A stretch of 60,279 bases of DNA from Snodgrassella alvi. Its GTDB lineage: Bacteria > Pseudomonadota > Gammaproteobacteria > Burkholderiales > Neisseriaceae. The stretch covers positions 1-60,279 of the forward strand of contig NZ_MDVC01000058.1 of the NCBI RefSeq assembly GCF_002777425.1, in the 5' to 3' direction. The translations under genes were made by a program, and so were the position numbers. Below the pieces are notes generated by a model. It ran no database searches and had not been told where the DNA came from. It worked only from the letters and a program-made list of their open reading frames with translations. This document shows, piece after piece, positions 1-10,011 of the stretch. Position 1 is the first letter of the stretch; each line of letters opens with the position of its first letter.

Positions 1-510
1 TACAGGTAATCTGATTTATTAAACAAAGTGCAATTTCAATGTTAGATTCTTGTCATATCCGCAGACTTAACATATATTAATTTTATGGCTGGGACAGATA
101 AATAAAAATAGTTTGCTTGAGAATCAGTGTAAGTGATGTTAACGATTACTTATTCGCTAAATACACTGACTGCCAGTGGTAACCACACAGTATACAGAAG
201 TTAAATTATTCAGCATATTGTCGCTTTTATAATACATCTAATAATAGATAAACAAATAATGTATTGTTTGTATAGATAAGTAATTTCAAGTCTGAGTTTT
301 ATATAACTTTTTGTTTGATATAACAAAAATTATTGTAAATTGGATTAAGTGATAAATAGGGCAGTCAAGCAGCAGTGGTTGTTTAACCACATTTATACAA
401 ATATTTATGTTATATTACTTAATAGTTTAACTTAGAATCGTAACGTATTTTTAAGTTATTGAAATAATTTTTGATAAACGCATGATTTACAAAATTTAGG
501 AGTAAACCAA
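1..510. other. AT-rich upstream region of the adhesin gene
   Basis: No convincing gene is seen here. The stretch is strongly AT-rich and leads into the adhesin gene. A Shine-Dalgarno-like AGGAG lies at 498-502. I could not single out a convincing -35/-10 pair among the many TA-rich hexamers, and I see no homopolymer or short tandem repeat that would suggest phase variation. Confidence 0.5.
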
Positions 511-3500
511 TTGAATAAAATATATCGTGCGATATGGAATGAATCCACTCACACTTGGGTGGCTGCTTCCGAATTGGCTAAGAATAAAACCAAAGCAAAT
601 ACTGTTTCTGGCCAGACTGTAAAGTCATCGCTATTAGGTAAATTTGGCATTAATGCCTTTAAGATGGGGCTGCTTGCCTCGGTTGTGAATATGGCGTTGG
701 CCATTCCGAATGTTTATGCTGCCGGTCGGGCAGGTATACATGCGGATCGATTGATTGGTAGTAATACATCAAATGGCGGTACTAGGTATGCAAGTATTAA
801 TGCAATTAGTATGACTGGAGATAATAATGTTTGCGGTGCAGATAATATTAAATACCGTTCCGGACTTAGTTCCAGCTCTGGCTTGGATCCGATAGATGAA
901 TATTGGCGTTTTGCAACAAATTACAAATTTGTTTCTGGAAAGAAAGAATATCACCCATATGGTAAAACAGAGGCACCAGAAGAGTGGGAGGCGAGAGAGA
1001 TTACTACTGGTAATTCAGGCTATCAAGGTGCGCTCACAGGCGGGGATTCCAATAAGCCAGCAAAGGCCTATGGTATTAATTCGTTTGCTCTTGGCTGCCG
1101 GTCATATGCAACAGGTAATCATAGTCTTGCTTTTGGTACCAATGCTACCAGTACAGCCGGCGGTGCGCAGGCTTTTGGTATAGCTGCGCTGGCTAGCGGA
1201 CGTGCTTCCAATGCCATCGGTGTTGTTTCACAGGCTACAGGTGTATCCGCTGTCGCTTTAGGTTCTGTAGCCACCTCTGACGGGGTAGGAAGCGTAGCTC
1301 TTGGCTTGCAGGCAAAAGCTGCTGCTGACGGTACTGTAGCGGTTGGGGTGCAATCTCAGGCTGGGCAGGGGTCAGTAGATTCTGCTGTAGCCATCGGTAA
1401 TAACAATAAAGCCACTGGTAAGCAAAGCATCAGCATTGGTTCCGATAATGAGGTTTCAGGTGTGCAATCAATTGCTATAGGCAATTCTGCAACAGCCACC
1501 ACATACAATCAAGATAACAGTGAAGTGAAAGATCGGGCTATAGACAATACCCGTATCAGCGGCAACTATACTCTGTCTCTGGGTAATAGTAATGCTGGTT
1601 CCGGCGAATTTATTACAGCTAACAATACCGCTATATTTGGTAACAAAAATACCATCAACAACGCTATTGATAATGCACACATTATTGGTAACCGCAATAC
1701 AGTGGGTATTGCTGGAACAACCTCTACCGCCAACTACGCAACCATAATTGGTAATAATGCCAGTGTCAGTGCATCCTATGGGCTGGCATTGGGTAATCAT
1801 ACCTCTGTCAGTGCCACTAATGCGATTGCTGTGGGCACTGAGGCTCAGGCCACAGCTGCTGGTGCGGTTGCTCTGGGTGCAGGTTCGCTTGCCAATACCG
1901 CCGGTGCGGTAGCTGTAGGAAACGTAGAGGAGGGTATTACACGCCAGATAACGGATGTTGCGGCTGGTACAGAGGCTACTGATGCAGCCAATGTTGCCCA
2001 GTTAAAGAAACTGGCTTCATCTGTTGCAAACCGTGTGAATAATGTGTCGGTCAACATTGATAATACTCTTACTGCTATTGGTAGTGTTTCCACTTCAATA
2101 CACGTTGATGCAAATAAGCTTGGTGCAAAGATTGATGCTGTTTCAGCAAAGGCCAATCCTCAATTAACAGACTTAAATACTGCTATATCTAACCAAGAGA
2201 GAGTAATATCTGAAAGCATTACTCCGTTCCAACAGGATGCTTTGCTGTATCAGGATGGTGTTTATAATGCTAGCAGGGCAGGCGGCGAAAGCACGAATAA
2301 AATAATCAATGTGGCGGCTTCCGCAAATCTTTCTGCTGATTCTACCGATATGGTGAATGGCGGGCAGCTATATACCACTAATAGCAATATTAGCAGTCTG
2401 TCCAGTTCTTTTGCTAGCAGTTTTACTGATTTGTCCAATTCGCTGTCTACTACAGTTAACTACGATCCGAAGCAAATATCGACTAGCCTGGATGTGGCCG
2501 AAAAAAAAGTTTCTGCCTTGAAAACGGATGCTTTGCAATGGGATGAGGGTGATAAAGCATTCAGTGCCGAACACGGTGATGATGGAAATCAGAAAATTAT
2601 TAATGTCGAGGCTGGTGATATTTCCAGTTTGGCATCAACTGATGCAGTAACCGGTGGCCAGTACTATGAACTGAGTACATCAATAAGTACCAGTGTAGAT
2701 GCGCTTACAACATCTGCTCTGAGTACTGCTGGTGAGATGAAGAACGGTATTACTGAATTACCGAAACAAGTGTTGCAGCTTGCAGGCGACAGTTTCAATG
2801 CTCAGCGGGATAAAATAGATCAGAAAATTACTGGTGTTGCAAACGCTACGTTGGGAAGTGCTTCAAGCGATGCTGTTACTGGCGCACAGTTATATTCTAC
2901 AAATAATTCTGTGAACGCATTAACAACTTCAACTGATGCTGGTCTGTCTAATTTTGCTTCACAGTTGACCCAATACTCTGAGGATACCCTGAAAAGTGGG
3001 GCTAATCTTGTAAATGGCGTTGGTACAGGTATTGGTGCTTTGCAGAGTGATGCTTTACAGTGGGATAACACAGTTAAGGCATACAGTGCCAATCATGGTA
3101 GTGATGGAAAACAGAGAATTACCAATGTGGCCGATGGCCGTGTGGTGTCAGGTTCAACTGATGCGATAAATGTTGGCCAGATTTATTCGTTCTCGCTTTC
3201 TACTGTTTCAGAAATACAGAAAGTGAGTAATGGTCTAAATGGTTTATCTATAGAAGAGATTAACAAACACACAACTGCCATTGATTCAGGCCTCAAAACC
3301 GCCAACGAGAATATAACGGCATTAAAACAAAATGCATTGCAATGGAAGGGCAAAGCCTATGATGCCAGCGATGTTAATGGCAATAAAGGGCGCATTACTA
3401 ATGTGGCAGAAGGAAGTACAGCGCAAAATTCCTCAGATGCCGTAATTGGTGCACAGCTATACAGTACGAATAGCCAGATAACTTCGCTCTCTACTGCATT

Positions 3501-6375
3501 CGTTGACAGAATCTCTGATTTTGCACAGGCAACTACATCCGAGCTGGGCAATCTCTCTAATGTATTGCAAAACGCTTCTGTTCCAAGTCTGGATGATTTG
3601 TCTGCTAAGACAGATGCGCGCCTGAACGAAATGAACAACAAGATTCCTGCGCTACAGCAGAATGCATTGCAATGGGATGAGAGTGCTAAAGCATTCAGTG
3701 CCAGACACGGTGGTGATGGAAATCAGAAAATTACTAATGTTGCTGATGGTAGGGTGGACAAAGGGTCAAAAGATGCAGTAACAGGTAATCAGTTGTATAA
3801 CACCAATACAGCCATCAGTAATCTGGGTGACAAAGTAGCCGCCGAGGCGAGCAGTTTAACCAACTCTCTGAGTACCATATCCAATGAAAGCATAGCTAAC
3901 TTAACCAATTCATTGCAACAAACCAATACCAAACTGACAAGTCTGTCTGAAACTACAGCAGCAAAATTGGGTAGTATCAGCAACGATATATCCAACTTGC
4001 AGGACAATGCACTGCAATGGAAGGCTAATCCTGATGGTACGGGCATGTATGATGCCAGCCATGGCGGTAAGGCTCAGCTTATTACCCATGTCCGCGCTGG
4101 TGCTGTGGCTAAAGATTCTACTGATGCCATTAACGGCAGCCAGCTCTTTAGCTTGTCCAGCTCCACCGCAACAGGTTTGAGCAGCCTGTCGACCAGTCTG
4201 GAGAACCTTACCGAAAACCAGTCGGGCAGCCTGTCCAGCGCTATTGCTGGTAGTCTGAGTGCTATCTCTGACAAGCTAGGCGTAATTGATCGCGATGTGA
4301 CTGCATTGCAGAAGAATGCATTGCAATGGAACAGTACCAATGGTACTGAAGGTGTCTTTGATGCAACCCGTGGAGGCAAATCTCAGCAACTAACCGGTAT
4401 TGCCAATGGCACAATCAGTGAAACTTCAACTGATGCCATCAACGGTATGCAGATGCACAGCCTGTCAACGGCAACCTCATCTAGTCTGAGCAGTCTGTCG
4501 ACCAGTCTGGATAGTACTACTCAGAATCTGACGGTATTACAGCAGAATGCAATGCAGTGGAACGATTCACTGAAAGCTTATGATGCCAGCCATAATATTA
4601 ATGGTGAAGTTGTGGCACAGCGGATTACCAATGTGGCTGCCGGCCAGAACGATACCGATGCGGTTAATTTCAGCCAGCTTTCAAGTCTGTCCAGCTCTAC
4701 TTCATCCGGTCTGAGCAGTTTGTCGACAGTAGTTTCAACGGCAGTGACTACTGAAATCGGTAACATCTCTAACTCTCTGTCTAGCGGCTACTCAGGTCTG
4801 TCAGATAGCCTGAGTACAACAAATGATAGACTGGACAAGCTGGTGAGCAACACCAACACCCGCATAGACAGTCTGTCTACCGGTTATGTGGAAATGCACG
4901 ACAGTGTGGCTAAACTGAAAGAGGATAGCCTGAACAACCTGAGATGGAATAGTGAGTATAATGGAGGTGAAGGCGCATTTGATGCCAGCAAACCAGGCAG
5001 CCTCACTCGTGCTTCTGAACCAGGCAAGATTGTTAATGTGGCCAATGGCGATATTAGTGAGCATTCGCATGATGCAGTAACAGGCGGACAGTTGTTTACT
5101 GTGAAAAGTGATCTGGCCAGTTTGTCTACCGCTACTTCAAACAGTTTGTCTTCGATAAACAATATGCTGCAAACAGGTGGGATTAGTAGCAGTATTTCTA
5201 ACCTGCAGGTAGATATTTCTAGCCTGCAGAAAAATGTATTGCAGTGGAAGAGCTCTCTGGGAGCTTATGATGCCAGCTATGCTGGTAAAGCACAGCGGAT
5301 TACCAATGTGGCTGATGCCCAGAATGATACCGATGCAATCAATTATGGTCAGTTGTTGACTGTGAAAAACGGACTGGATAGTCTGTCTACGACAGTAAGT
5401 AAATTATCTACAGGCGGCGGTATTTCACAAGACGCTTTCGCAATTAGCAACCAGATTTCCTCCCAAGACGCTCTGACTAGTTTGTCAACTGCACTTGGCA
5501 ACCAGATTGCCTCTATAGCATCAGGTCTGGGTGCTTCGTACGATCCGTCTACAGGCGTTAATTTGAATGGATATGATATTCATAAGCCGGATGGTAGTAT
5601 AGAGAAAGTAACTAATGTGCCTGATGCACTGCAAAAGATACAGGATTATGGTACGAAGTATGCGAAAGTCAACTCCCCGAACGGAATAGCAGCAATTGCA
5701 TCGGGTGATGATTCGATAGCAGTAGGTGGTGGAGCGGTTGCCGCTAGTAATTCGGCCATTGCGATAGGTGCTTCAGCTTCAGCAAATAAAGTGGCAGACA
5801 AAGGTATAGCGTTGGGCAACGGTGCACAGGTAACGGTGGCTGGAGGTGTTGCTCTGGGAGCGGGCTCAGTAGCGAGCAGGGAAGCCGGAATAGTAGGTTA
5901 TATACCGGAAACGGCAACCGAGGAGCAGAGAAACGCTATCGTAGCCACGCGGAGTAAGGATTATGGTGCGGTATCTGTGGGTGATGAAGATAGTAGACAA
6001 TACCGTCAGATAACCGGTGTTGCTGCGGGTAGTCTGGACACGGATGCTGTGAATGTGGCTCAGCTTAAAGCTGTGGATAATCAGATTGGCAAGGTAAATG
6101 AATATGTTAACCAGCTAAGTGATAATATTCACCATGTTGAGCGTCGTGCCTATTCAGGTACGGCAATGGCCATGGCTTTATCCGGTGCTTATCTGCCATC
6201 CCTGAACTCTGGTGAACAGACTGTGGGTCTCGGTGTGGGTGCATATCGCAGCTATGGTGCCGTTGGTGTAAACTATAAGGCGGCAAGTAAAAACGGTAAG
6301 GTTACATGGGGCGCAGGTGTTTCCACTACTGGTAAGGAGGTAGCTGTTAACTCAGCACTTGGCTTTAAGTGGTAA
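511..6375 (+). CDS. YadA-type trimeric autotransporter adhesin
   Basis: A type Vc secreted surface adhesin of 1954 residues, expected to trimerise in the outer membrane and mediate attachment. It starts with TTG, supported by AGGAG 8 nt upstream and by the N-terminal extended signal peptide region (MNKIYRAIWN at 1-10). A hydrophobic signal core ends in NVYA near residue 70. YadA-like head repeats (SVALG, SIAIG, AVAVG patterns) occupy about 184-470, followed by a neck (DAANVAQL). The stalk, about 575-1700, is built of around ten modules, each with an [N/D]ALQW-like segment, a YDASHG-like segment, and an ITNVA...STDAVNGxQL neck. Ser/Thr-rich SLST/SSLS coiled coil separates the modules. A second small head lies at about 1725-1790. 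The C-terminal YadA anchor starts near 1880 (AYSGTAMAMALSGAY) and ends in the Phe-Lys-Trp typical of outer-membrane barrels. Three DUF2827 genes follow. The ligand is unknown. Confidence 0.96.
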   Translation: MNKIYRAIWNESTHTWVAASELAKNKTKANTVSGQTVKSSLLGKFGINAFKMGLLASVVNMALAIPNVYAAGRAGIHADRLIGSNTSNGGTRYASINAISMTGDNNVCGADNIKYRSGLSSSSGLDPIDEYWRFATNYKFVSGKKEYHPYGKTEAPEEWEAREITTGNSGYQGALTGGDSNKPAKAYGINSFALGCRSYATGNHSLAFGTNATSTAGGAQAFGIAALASGRASNAIGVVSQATGVSAVALGSVATSDGVGSVALGLQAKAAADGTVAVGVQSQAGQGSVDSAVAIGNNNKATGKQSISIGSDNEVSGVQSIAIGNSATATTYNQDNSEVKDRAIDNTRISGNYTLSLGNSNAGSGEFITANNTAIFGNKNTINNAIDNAHIIGNRNTVGIAGTTSTANYATIIGNNASVSASYGLALGNHTSVSATNAIAVGTEAQATAAGAVALGAGSLANTAGAVAVGNVEEGITRQITDVAAGTEATDAANVAQLKKLASSVANRVNNVSVNIDNTLTAIGSVSTSIHVDANKLGAKIDAVSAKANPQLTDLNTAISNQERVISESITPFQQDALLYQDGVYNASRAGGESTNKIINVAASANLSADSTDMVNGGQLYTTNSNISSLSSSFASSFTDLSNSLSTTVNYDPKQISTSLDVAEKKVSALKTDALQWDEGDKAFSAEHGDDGNQKIINVEAGDISSLASTDAVTGGQYYELSTSISTSVDALTTSALSTAGEMKNGITELPKQVLQLAGDSFNAQRDKIDQKITGVANATLGSASSDAVTGAQLYSTNNSVNALTTSTDAGLSNFASQLTQYSEDTLKSGANLVNGVGTGIGALQSDALQWDNTVKAYSANHGSDGKQRITNVADGRVVSGSTDAINVGQIYSFSLSTVSEIQKVSNGLNGLSIEEINKHTTAIDSGLKTANENITALKQNALQWKGKAYDASDVNGNKGRITNVAEGSTAQNSSDAVIGAQLYSTNSQITSLSTAFVDRISDFAQATTSELGNLSNVLQNASVPSLDDLSAKTDARLNEMNNKIPALQQNALQWDESAKAFSARHGGDGNQKITNVADGRVDKGSKDAVTGNQLYNTNTAISNLGDKVAAEASSLTNSLSTISNESIANLTNSLQQTNTKLTSLSETTAAKLGSISNDISNLQDNALQWKANPDGTGMYDASHGGKAQLITHVRAGAVAKDSTDAINGSQLFSLSSSTATGLSSLSTSLENLTENQSGSLSSAIAGSLSAISDKLGVIDRDVTALQKNALQWNSTNGTEGVFDATRGGKSQQLTGIANGTISETSTDAINGMQMHSLSTATSSSLSSLSTSLDSTTQNLTVLQQNAMQWNDSLKAYDASHNINGEVVAQRITNVAAGQNDTDAVNFSQLSSLSSSTSSGLSSLSTVVSTAVTTEIGNISNSLSSGYSGLSDSLSTTNDRLDKLVSNTNTRIDSLSTGYVEMHDSVAKLKEDSLNNLRWNSEYNGGEGAFDASKPGSLTRASEPGKIVNVANGDISEHSHDAVTGGQLFTVKSDLASLSTATSNSLSSINNMLQTGGISSSISNLQVDISSLQKNVLQWKSSLGAYDASYAGKAQRITNVADAQNDTDAINYGQLLTVKNGLDSLSTTVSKLSTGGGISQDAFAISNQISSQDALTSLSTALGNQIASIASGLGASYDPSTGVNLNGYDIHKPDGSIEKVTNVPDALQKIQDYGTKYAKVNSPNGIAAIASGDDSIAVGGGAVAASNSAIAIGASASANKVADKGIALGNGAQVTVAGGVALGAGSVASREAGIVGYIPETATEEQRNAIVATRSKDYGAVSVGDEDSRQYRQITGVAAGSLDTDAVNVAQLKAVDNQIGKVNEYVNQLSDNIHHVERRAYSGTAMAMALSGAYLPSLNSGEQTVGLGVGAYRSYGAVGVNYKAASKNGKVTWGAGVSTTGKEVAVNSALGFKW

Positions 6376-6391
6376 AAAATTCTGACTGAGC

Positions 6392-6431
6392 AGACTTCTG
6401 GTCTTCCACTGTGAAGCCAGAAGTCTTATTT
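6392..6431 (+). terminator. Hairpin after the adhesin gene
   Basis: The arms AGACTTCTGG (6392-6401) and CCAGAAGTCT (6417-6426) are perfectly complementary, with an inner CTTC/GAAG pairing, and are followed by a T-rich run. It should end or attenuate adhesin transcription just before the DUF2827 genes. Confidence 0.7.
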
Positions 6432-6472
6432 GTTTATTAGTAATAGCATTTTTACTCATAATACGGATTTGT

Positions 6473-7618
6473 ATGCGCATCGGTATTTCTGTTATCACTC
6501 ATGCCAACCAGAATATCTGGGAGAATGGCATGGGTCAGAATATTATATTTTTGGCTCAGAGTCTGAAGGCTATCCCGTTTGTTAAATCGGTTGATCTGAT
6601 TAATGTGGGCGGGCAGCCGGGTATGGCCGAACAGATTGATTTAAATTTGTTTGATTTGCGCTTAATGTCAGAGCAGGAAGCTGGTGATGCTTTCGATGTC
6701 ATTATTGAGCTGGCAGGTGCATTGAGTCCACAATGGCTGGCTTTACAGCGGGCTCGTGGTAAAAAGGTGGTGTATTATTGTGTTGGCCAGCCTTATGTAG
6801 GATTGGTGGAATATAATGTATTTGAAAAACCGACCAATTTTCCGCCAGTAGACCGTTCTGATGAGGTGTGGCTGTTACCAAAAGATAAGGCTTATATCCC
6901 CATACTGCGTACAATGTACCGCCGTCCGGTACATGTTACACCCTATCTGTGGGATCCGATATTTGTATCCAGACGCAAACAGGAAATCGGTGAGCTTGGT
7001 TTCCATTTTGGCTGGCGCAGCAATTTGCATGATGGTATTCAGACACCTTTGAATGTAGCTATTTTCGAACCCAATATTTCTGTTGTGAAAACGTCATCCA
7101 TTCCGATGCTGGGCTGTGATGAGGCTTATCGCCAGCAGCCGCAGTCAGTAGGTATGATGCATGTGCTCAATACGTTGCATATGAAAGACCATATGACGAT
7201 GCTGTATCTGGCCAATTCACTGAATCTGGTTAAGGAGCACAAAGCCTGCTTTTATGGTCGCCATGATATAGCCGGTTTTATGGCGCAGCATGCCAATGCT
7301 GTGGTTTCGCATCAATGGTGTAATGACCAGAACTATCTGTATCTGGATACACTGTATGGTGATTATCCGCTGATTCACAATTCGCCATGGTTAAAAGAAT
7401 TTGGTGCTGGCTATTATTATCCGGATTTTGATGCACGTGAAGCAGGCAAACAATTGATTCAGGCCTGGCAGTATCATGAGGAAAATCTGGGTAGTCAGCG
7501 TCAGGCCGCGCAGGCATTGTTTAAGGCTACGGCGCCTCTGGCTGAAACCAATATCGCTGCCCATGCACAACTGTTATCTAATCTGTGTGCTGATCGTCCA
7601 GAATTATTAAGAGGTTAA
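6473..7618 (+). CDS. DUF2827 family protein, paralog 1 (putative GT-B glycosyltransferase)
   Basis: A 381-residue soluble protein with no signal peptide, the first of three tandem paralogs. Motifs shared with the next two are ENGxxQNxxFLAxxL (about 17-31), an EPN at 199-201 followed by VKTS, SHQW at 279-282 and YPLIHNS at 298-304, followed by a GYYYPDFD-like segment. The arrangement of an N-terminal Rossmann-like half and a C-terminal half with a conserved acidic/glycine-rich segment recalls GT-B glycosyltransferases, but no donor or acceptor can be read from sequence. It begins 97 nt after the adhesin stop, behind a hairpin, and is separated from the next gene by only 3 nt. Family assignment to DUF2827 is from recollection of the motif pattern; the enzymatic role is inference. 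Confidence 0.85.
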   Translation: MRIGISVITHANQNIWENGMGQNIIFLAQSLKAIPFVKSVDLINVGGQPGMAEQIDLNLFDLRLMSEQEAGDAFDVIIELAGALSPQWLALQRARGKKVVYYCVGQPYVGLVEYNVFEKPTNFPPVDRSDEVWLLPKDKAYIPILRTMYRRPVHVTPYLWDPIFVSRRKQEIGELGFHFGWRSNLHDGIQTPLNVAIFEPNISVVKTSSIPMLGCDEAYRQQPQSVGMMHVLNTLHMKDHMTMLYLANSLNLVKEHKACFYGRHDIAGFMAQHANAVVSHQWCNDQNYLYLDTLYGDYPLIHNSPWLKEFGAGYYYPDFDAREAGKQLIQAWQYHEENLGSQRQAAQALFKATAPLAETNIAAHAQLLSNLCADRPELLRG

Positions 7619-7621
7619 CCC

Positions 7622-8752
7622 ATGTCGTCGGTGTCTTCACTTCGGGTAGGTGTTTCGATTTATGTGCGCAAAGGAGCACAGTCGCTGTGGGAAAACGGCA
7701 TTTTTCAGAATTGCCTGTTTCTGGCGATGTTGTTACAGAAATCACCGATTGTGGGTAATGTGGTGCTGGTGGCTGGTTCCGGCGATGGGGATATGCAGGA
7801 TGCAATGAACTTTCTGCAGGATTCGCCAGTACCGGTGATTGATATGGCCAGTGCCATGAATGAGCTGGATGTCATGATTGAAATGAGCGCCCAGCTGGCC
7901 AGAGAATGGATGATAAATTTCAAGGCCAAAGGTGGTAAAGTAGTTAGCATGCGGGTGGGTAATGATTATGTGATTGATATTGAACGTATGCTGTTCGATA
8001 AGCCATCTGCCTTGCTGATTACGGGTGCACCATATGATGAGGTATGGACCTTACCTGAATACGAAAAAAGCTGTATGCCATACTTCGCCAGTACATTTCG
8101 TGCTCCGGTACGGCTTATGCCGCATTTATGGAGCCCGGTTATTCTCGATCGCGCCTGTGAAAACCTGCCTGAAAGCGAACAGTTTGCCTATCAGCCTGGC
8201 CGCAGACGCTGGCGTATTGGTATGTTTGAACCCAATATGTGTATGGTGAAAACTAGTTATATGCCTATGCTGGTATGTGAAAACGCACATCGGCTCAATC
8301 CTGATTTTATCGAGCATATTTACGCCTGTAATACCATGAATCTGAAAAAGCAAAATGCTTTCAATCTGTTTGCCCAGAGTCTGGACATTGTGCGGCATGG
8401 CTTGACTTCGTTTGAGGGTCGTTATCCGATCTGGCAGGTGGTATCCCGTTATTGTGAGGCAATTGTTTGTCATCAGTGGGAAAATGCGCAGAATTATATT
8501 TATTATGAAGCTTTATATGGTGGCTATCCGCTGATTCACAATTCACACCTGATTGGTGATTGCGGATATCGCTATCATGATTTTGACTGTGAAGAAGGTG
8601 GGCAGAAACTGGTGGATGCATATAAGATGCATGATGAAAATCTGGCCAGTTACCGTGAGCGGGCAAATGTCTTTCTGGCAACACTGGATCCTGAAGCGGA
8701 AAGTAATGTCCGCTGTTATACTGAGGCACTTGAATCCCTGTTTAAAGCCTAG
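7622..8752 (+). CDS. DUF2827 family protein, paralog 2 (putative GT-B glycosyltransferase)
   Basis: A 376-residue paralog of the preceding protein, starting 3 nt after its stop, so the two are almost certainly co-transcribed and translationally linked. It keeps the same landmarks: ENGIFQNCLFLAMLL near the N-terminus, EPNMCMVKTSYMPML in the middle, CHQWENAQNYIYYEALYGG and YPLIHNS near the C-terminus. There is no signal peptide or membrane segment, so it should act in the cytoplasm. Divergence among the three copies is well beyond recent duplication, suggesting separate specificities. Function is not established; sugar transfer to the neighbouring adhesin is a hypothesis. Confidence 0.85.
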   Translation: MSSVSSLRVGVSIYVRKGAQSLWENGIFQNCLFLAMLLQKSPIVGNVVLVAGSGDGDMQDAMNFLQDSPVPVIDMASAMNELDVMIEMSAQLAREWMINFKAKGGKVVSMRVGNDYVIDIERMLFDKPSALLITGAPYDEVWTLPEYEKSCMPYFASTFRAPVRLMPHLWSPVILDRACENLPESEQFAYQPGRRRWRIGMFEPNMCMVKTSYMPMLVCENAHRLNPDFIEHIYACNTMNLKKQNAFNLFAQSLDIVRHGLTSFEGRYPIWQVVSRYCEAIVCHQWENAQNYIYYEALYGGYPLIHNSHLIGDCGYRYHDFDCEEGGQKLVDAYKMHDENLASYRERANVFLATLDPEAESNVRCYTEALESLFKA

Positions 8753-8829
8753 GTTACACTGATTTAGTTTACTGCTTGGTATCAGGTATATATAAAGCCA
8801 GTCTGCAATAATATATTTCTGTTGAAATC

Positions 8830-10005
8830 ATGAATTTATCTAATAATCCGGATTTAATTTCCAGCCATACGCCAGCACGTTTGCGTATTGGGATTACCAT
8901 TGGTCTGAATCATCCTAAAGAAACGCTGTGGAATAATGGCATTAAACAGAATGCTGTTTTTCTTGCTGAAGCACTGAAAAATTGCCCTAATGTAGACTCT
9001 GTGGTGTTGGTAAACACCACTGATATACCGATTACCTCAAGTTTTCCATGGGATTTGCAGATATGGCCAACCAAAAGTTTCTTTGAGGCCAAAGATCAGG
9101 TTGATGTACTGATTGAGCTAGGTGGACAGATTAGTGCTGCGCAGACGGCCTATATCAAGGATAGAGGCGTACATCTGATTTCTTATTGCTGTGGTGTTGA
9201 GTATATTCAGATGATGGAAGCGATTTTGTTTTCCCGCAATATGGGTGGCGCTAATCTGTTTATTAACCAGCGTTATGATGATATCTGGATGATTCCACAG
9301 GTTGCTAATTGCAGTCGGGCGTATTTTGAGGTGTTTCGTCGGCATGAGGCACGTGTGGTGCCGTTTGTATGGAGCCCGGTATTTCTGCTTCAGAAGACCG
9401 CAGCCATGCCATTTCAGGGCTTATGGCAGGAGCCGGATCCGCGCAATGGCTGGCGTTTGTCAGTAATGGAGCCGAATATCAATGTAGTGAAGTTCTGTCT
9501 GTATCCGATTCTGATTGCTGAAGTGGCATATCGCAGTGCACCTGAAGCCATTAATATCCTGCAGGTTTGCAATACTTTGCCAATGGCGCAGAAATGCATG
9601 GAATTCATTGCGCTGATGAATCAGCTGGATATCGTGAAAGGTCACAAGTCAGTATTTCTGGGTCGTTATGATACGCCGACATTTCTGGCTACCAATACTG
9701 ACGCAGTAATTTCACATCAGTGGGAAAATCCGCTTAACTACTTCTATCTGGAAGTGTGCTGGCAGGGCTATCCTCTGATTCACAATGCCGAGCTGATTTC
9801 CGATCTGGGCTATTATTACGCTGGCAATGATGTGCAGGCGGGAGCCAAACAGTTGCTTGCAGCGATGAGCAATCACGCTTATAACGCAGCTCAATATAGG
9901 CACGACCAGCGTCAGCAGATTGCCCGTTTCCTGCCGAATAATCCCGATCTGGTGGCCAGCTATTCTGCTTTGCTGACAGAAGTAGTGGCCAGACCATTGC
10001 GCTAA
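8830..10005 (+). CDS. DUF2827 family protein, paralog 3 (putative GT-B glycosyltransferase)
   Basis: A 391-residue third paralog, 77 nt after the second. It has an extra N-terminal stretch of about 17 residues before the shared RIGITIGLN strand. Conserved landmarks are NNGIKQNAVFLAEAL, EPNINVVKFCLYPIL, SHQWENPLNYFYLEV and YPLIHNA. It is the most divergent of the three: the VKTS tetrapeptide of the other two reads VKFC here, and IHNS reads IHNA, so its specificity or activity may differ. It ends 6 nt before the convergent dehydrogenase gene, with no obvious terminator in the gap. Confidence 0.84.
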   Translation: MNLSNNPDLISSHTPARLRIGITIGLNHPKETLWNNGIKQNAVFLAEALKNCPNVDSVVLVNTTDIPITSSFPWDLQIWPTKSFFEAKDQVDVLIELGGQISAAQTAYIKDRGVHLISYCCGVEYIQMMEAILFSRNMGGANLFINQRYDDIWMIPQVANCSRAYFEVFRRHEARVVPFVWSPVFLLQKTAAMPFQGLWQEPDPRNGWRLSVMEPNINVVKFCLYPILIAEVAYRSAPEAINILQVCNTLPMAQKCMEFIALMNQLDIVKGHKSVFLGRYDTPTFLATNTDAVISHQWENPLNYFYLEVCWQGYPLIHNAELISDLGYYYAGNDVQAGAKQLLAAMSNHAYNAAQYRHDQRQQIARFLPNNPDLVASYSALLTEVVARPLR

Positions 10006-10011
10006 TTGCTA

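Noticed and set aside
2236-5620. CRISPR-like array suspected from regularly repeated short stretches
   Set aside because: The repeats are in-frame protein modules with diverged DNA and unequal spacing; no leader or cas genes are present.
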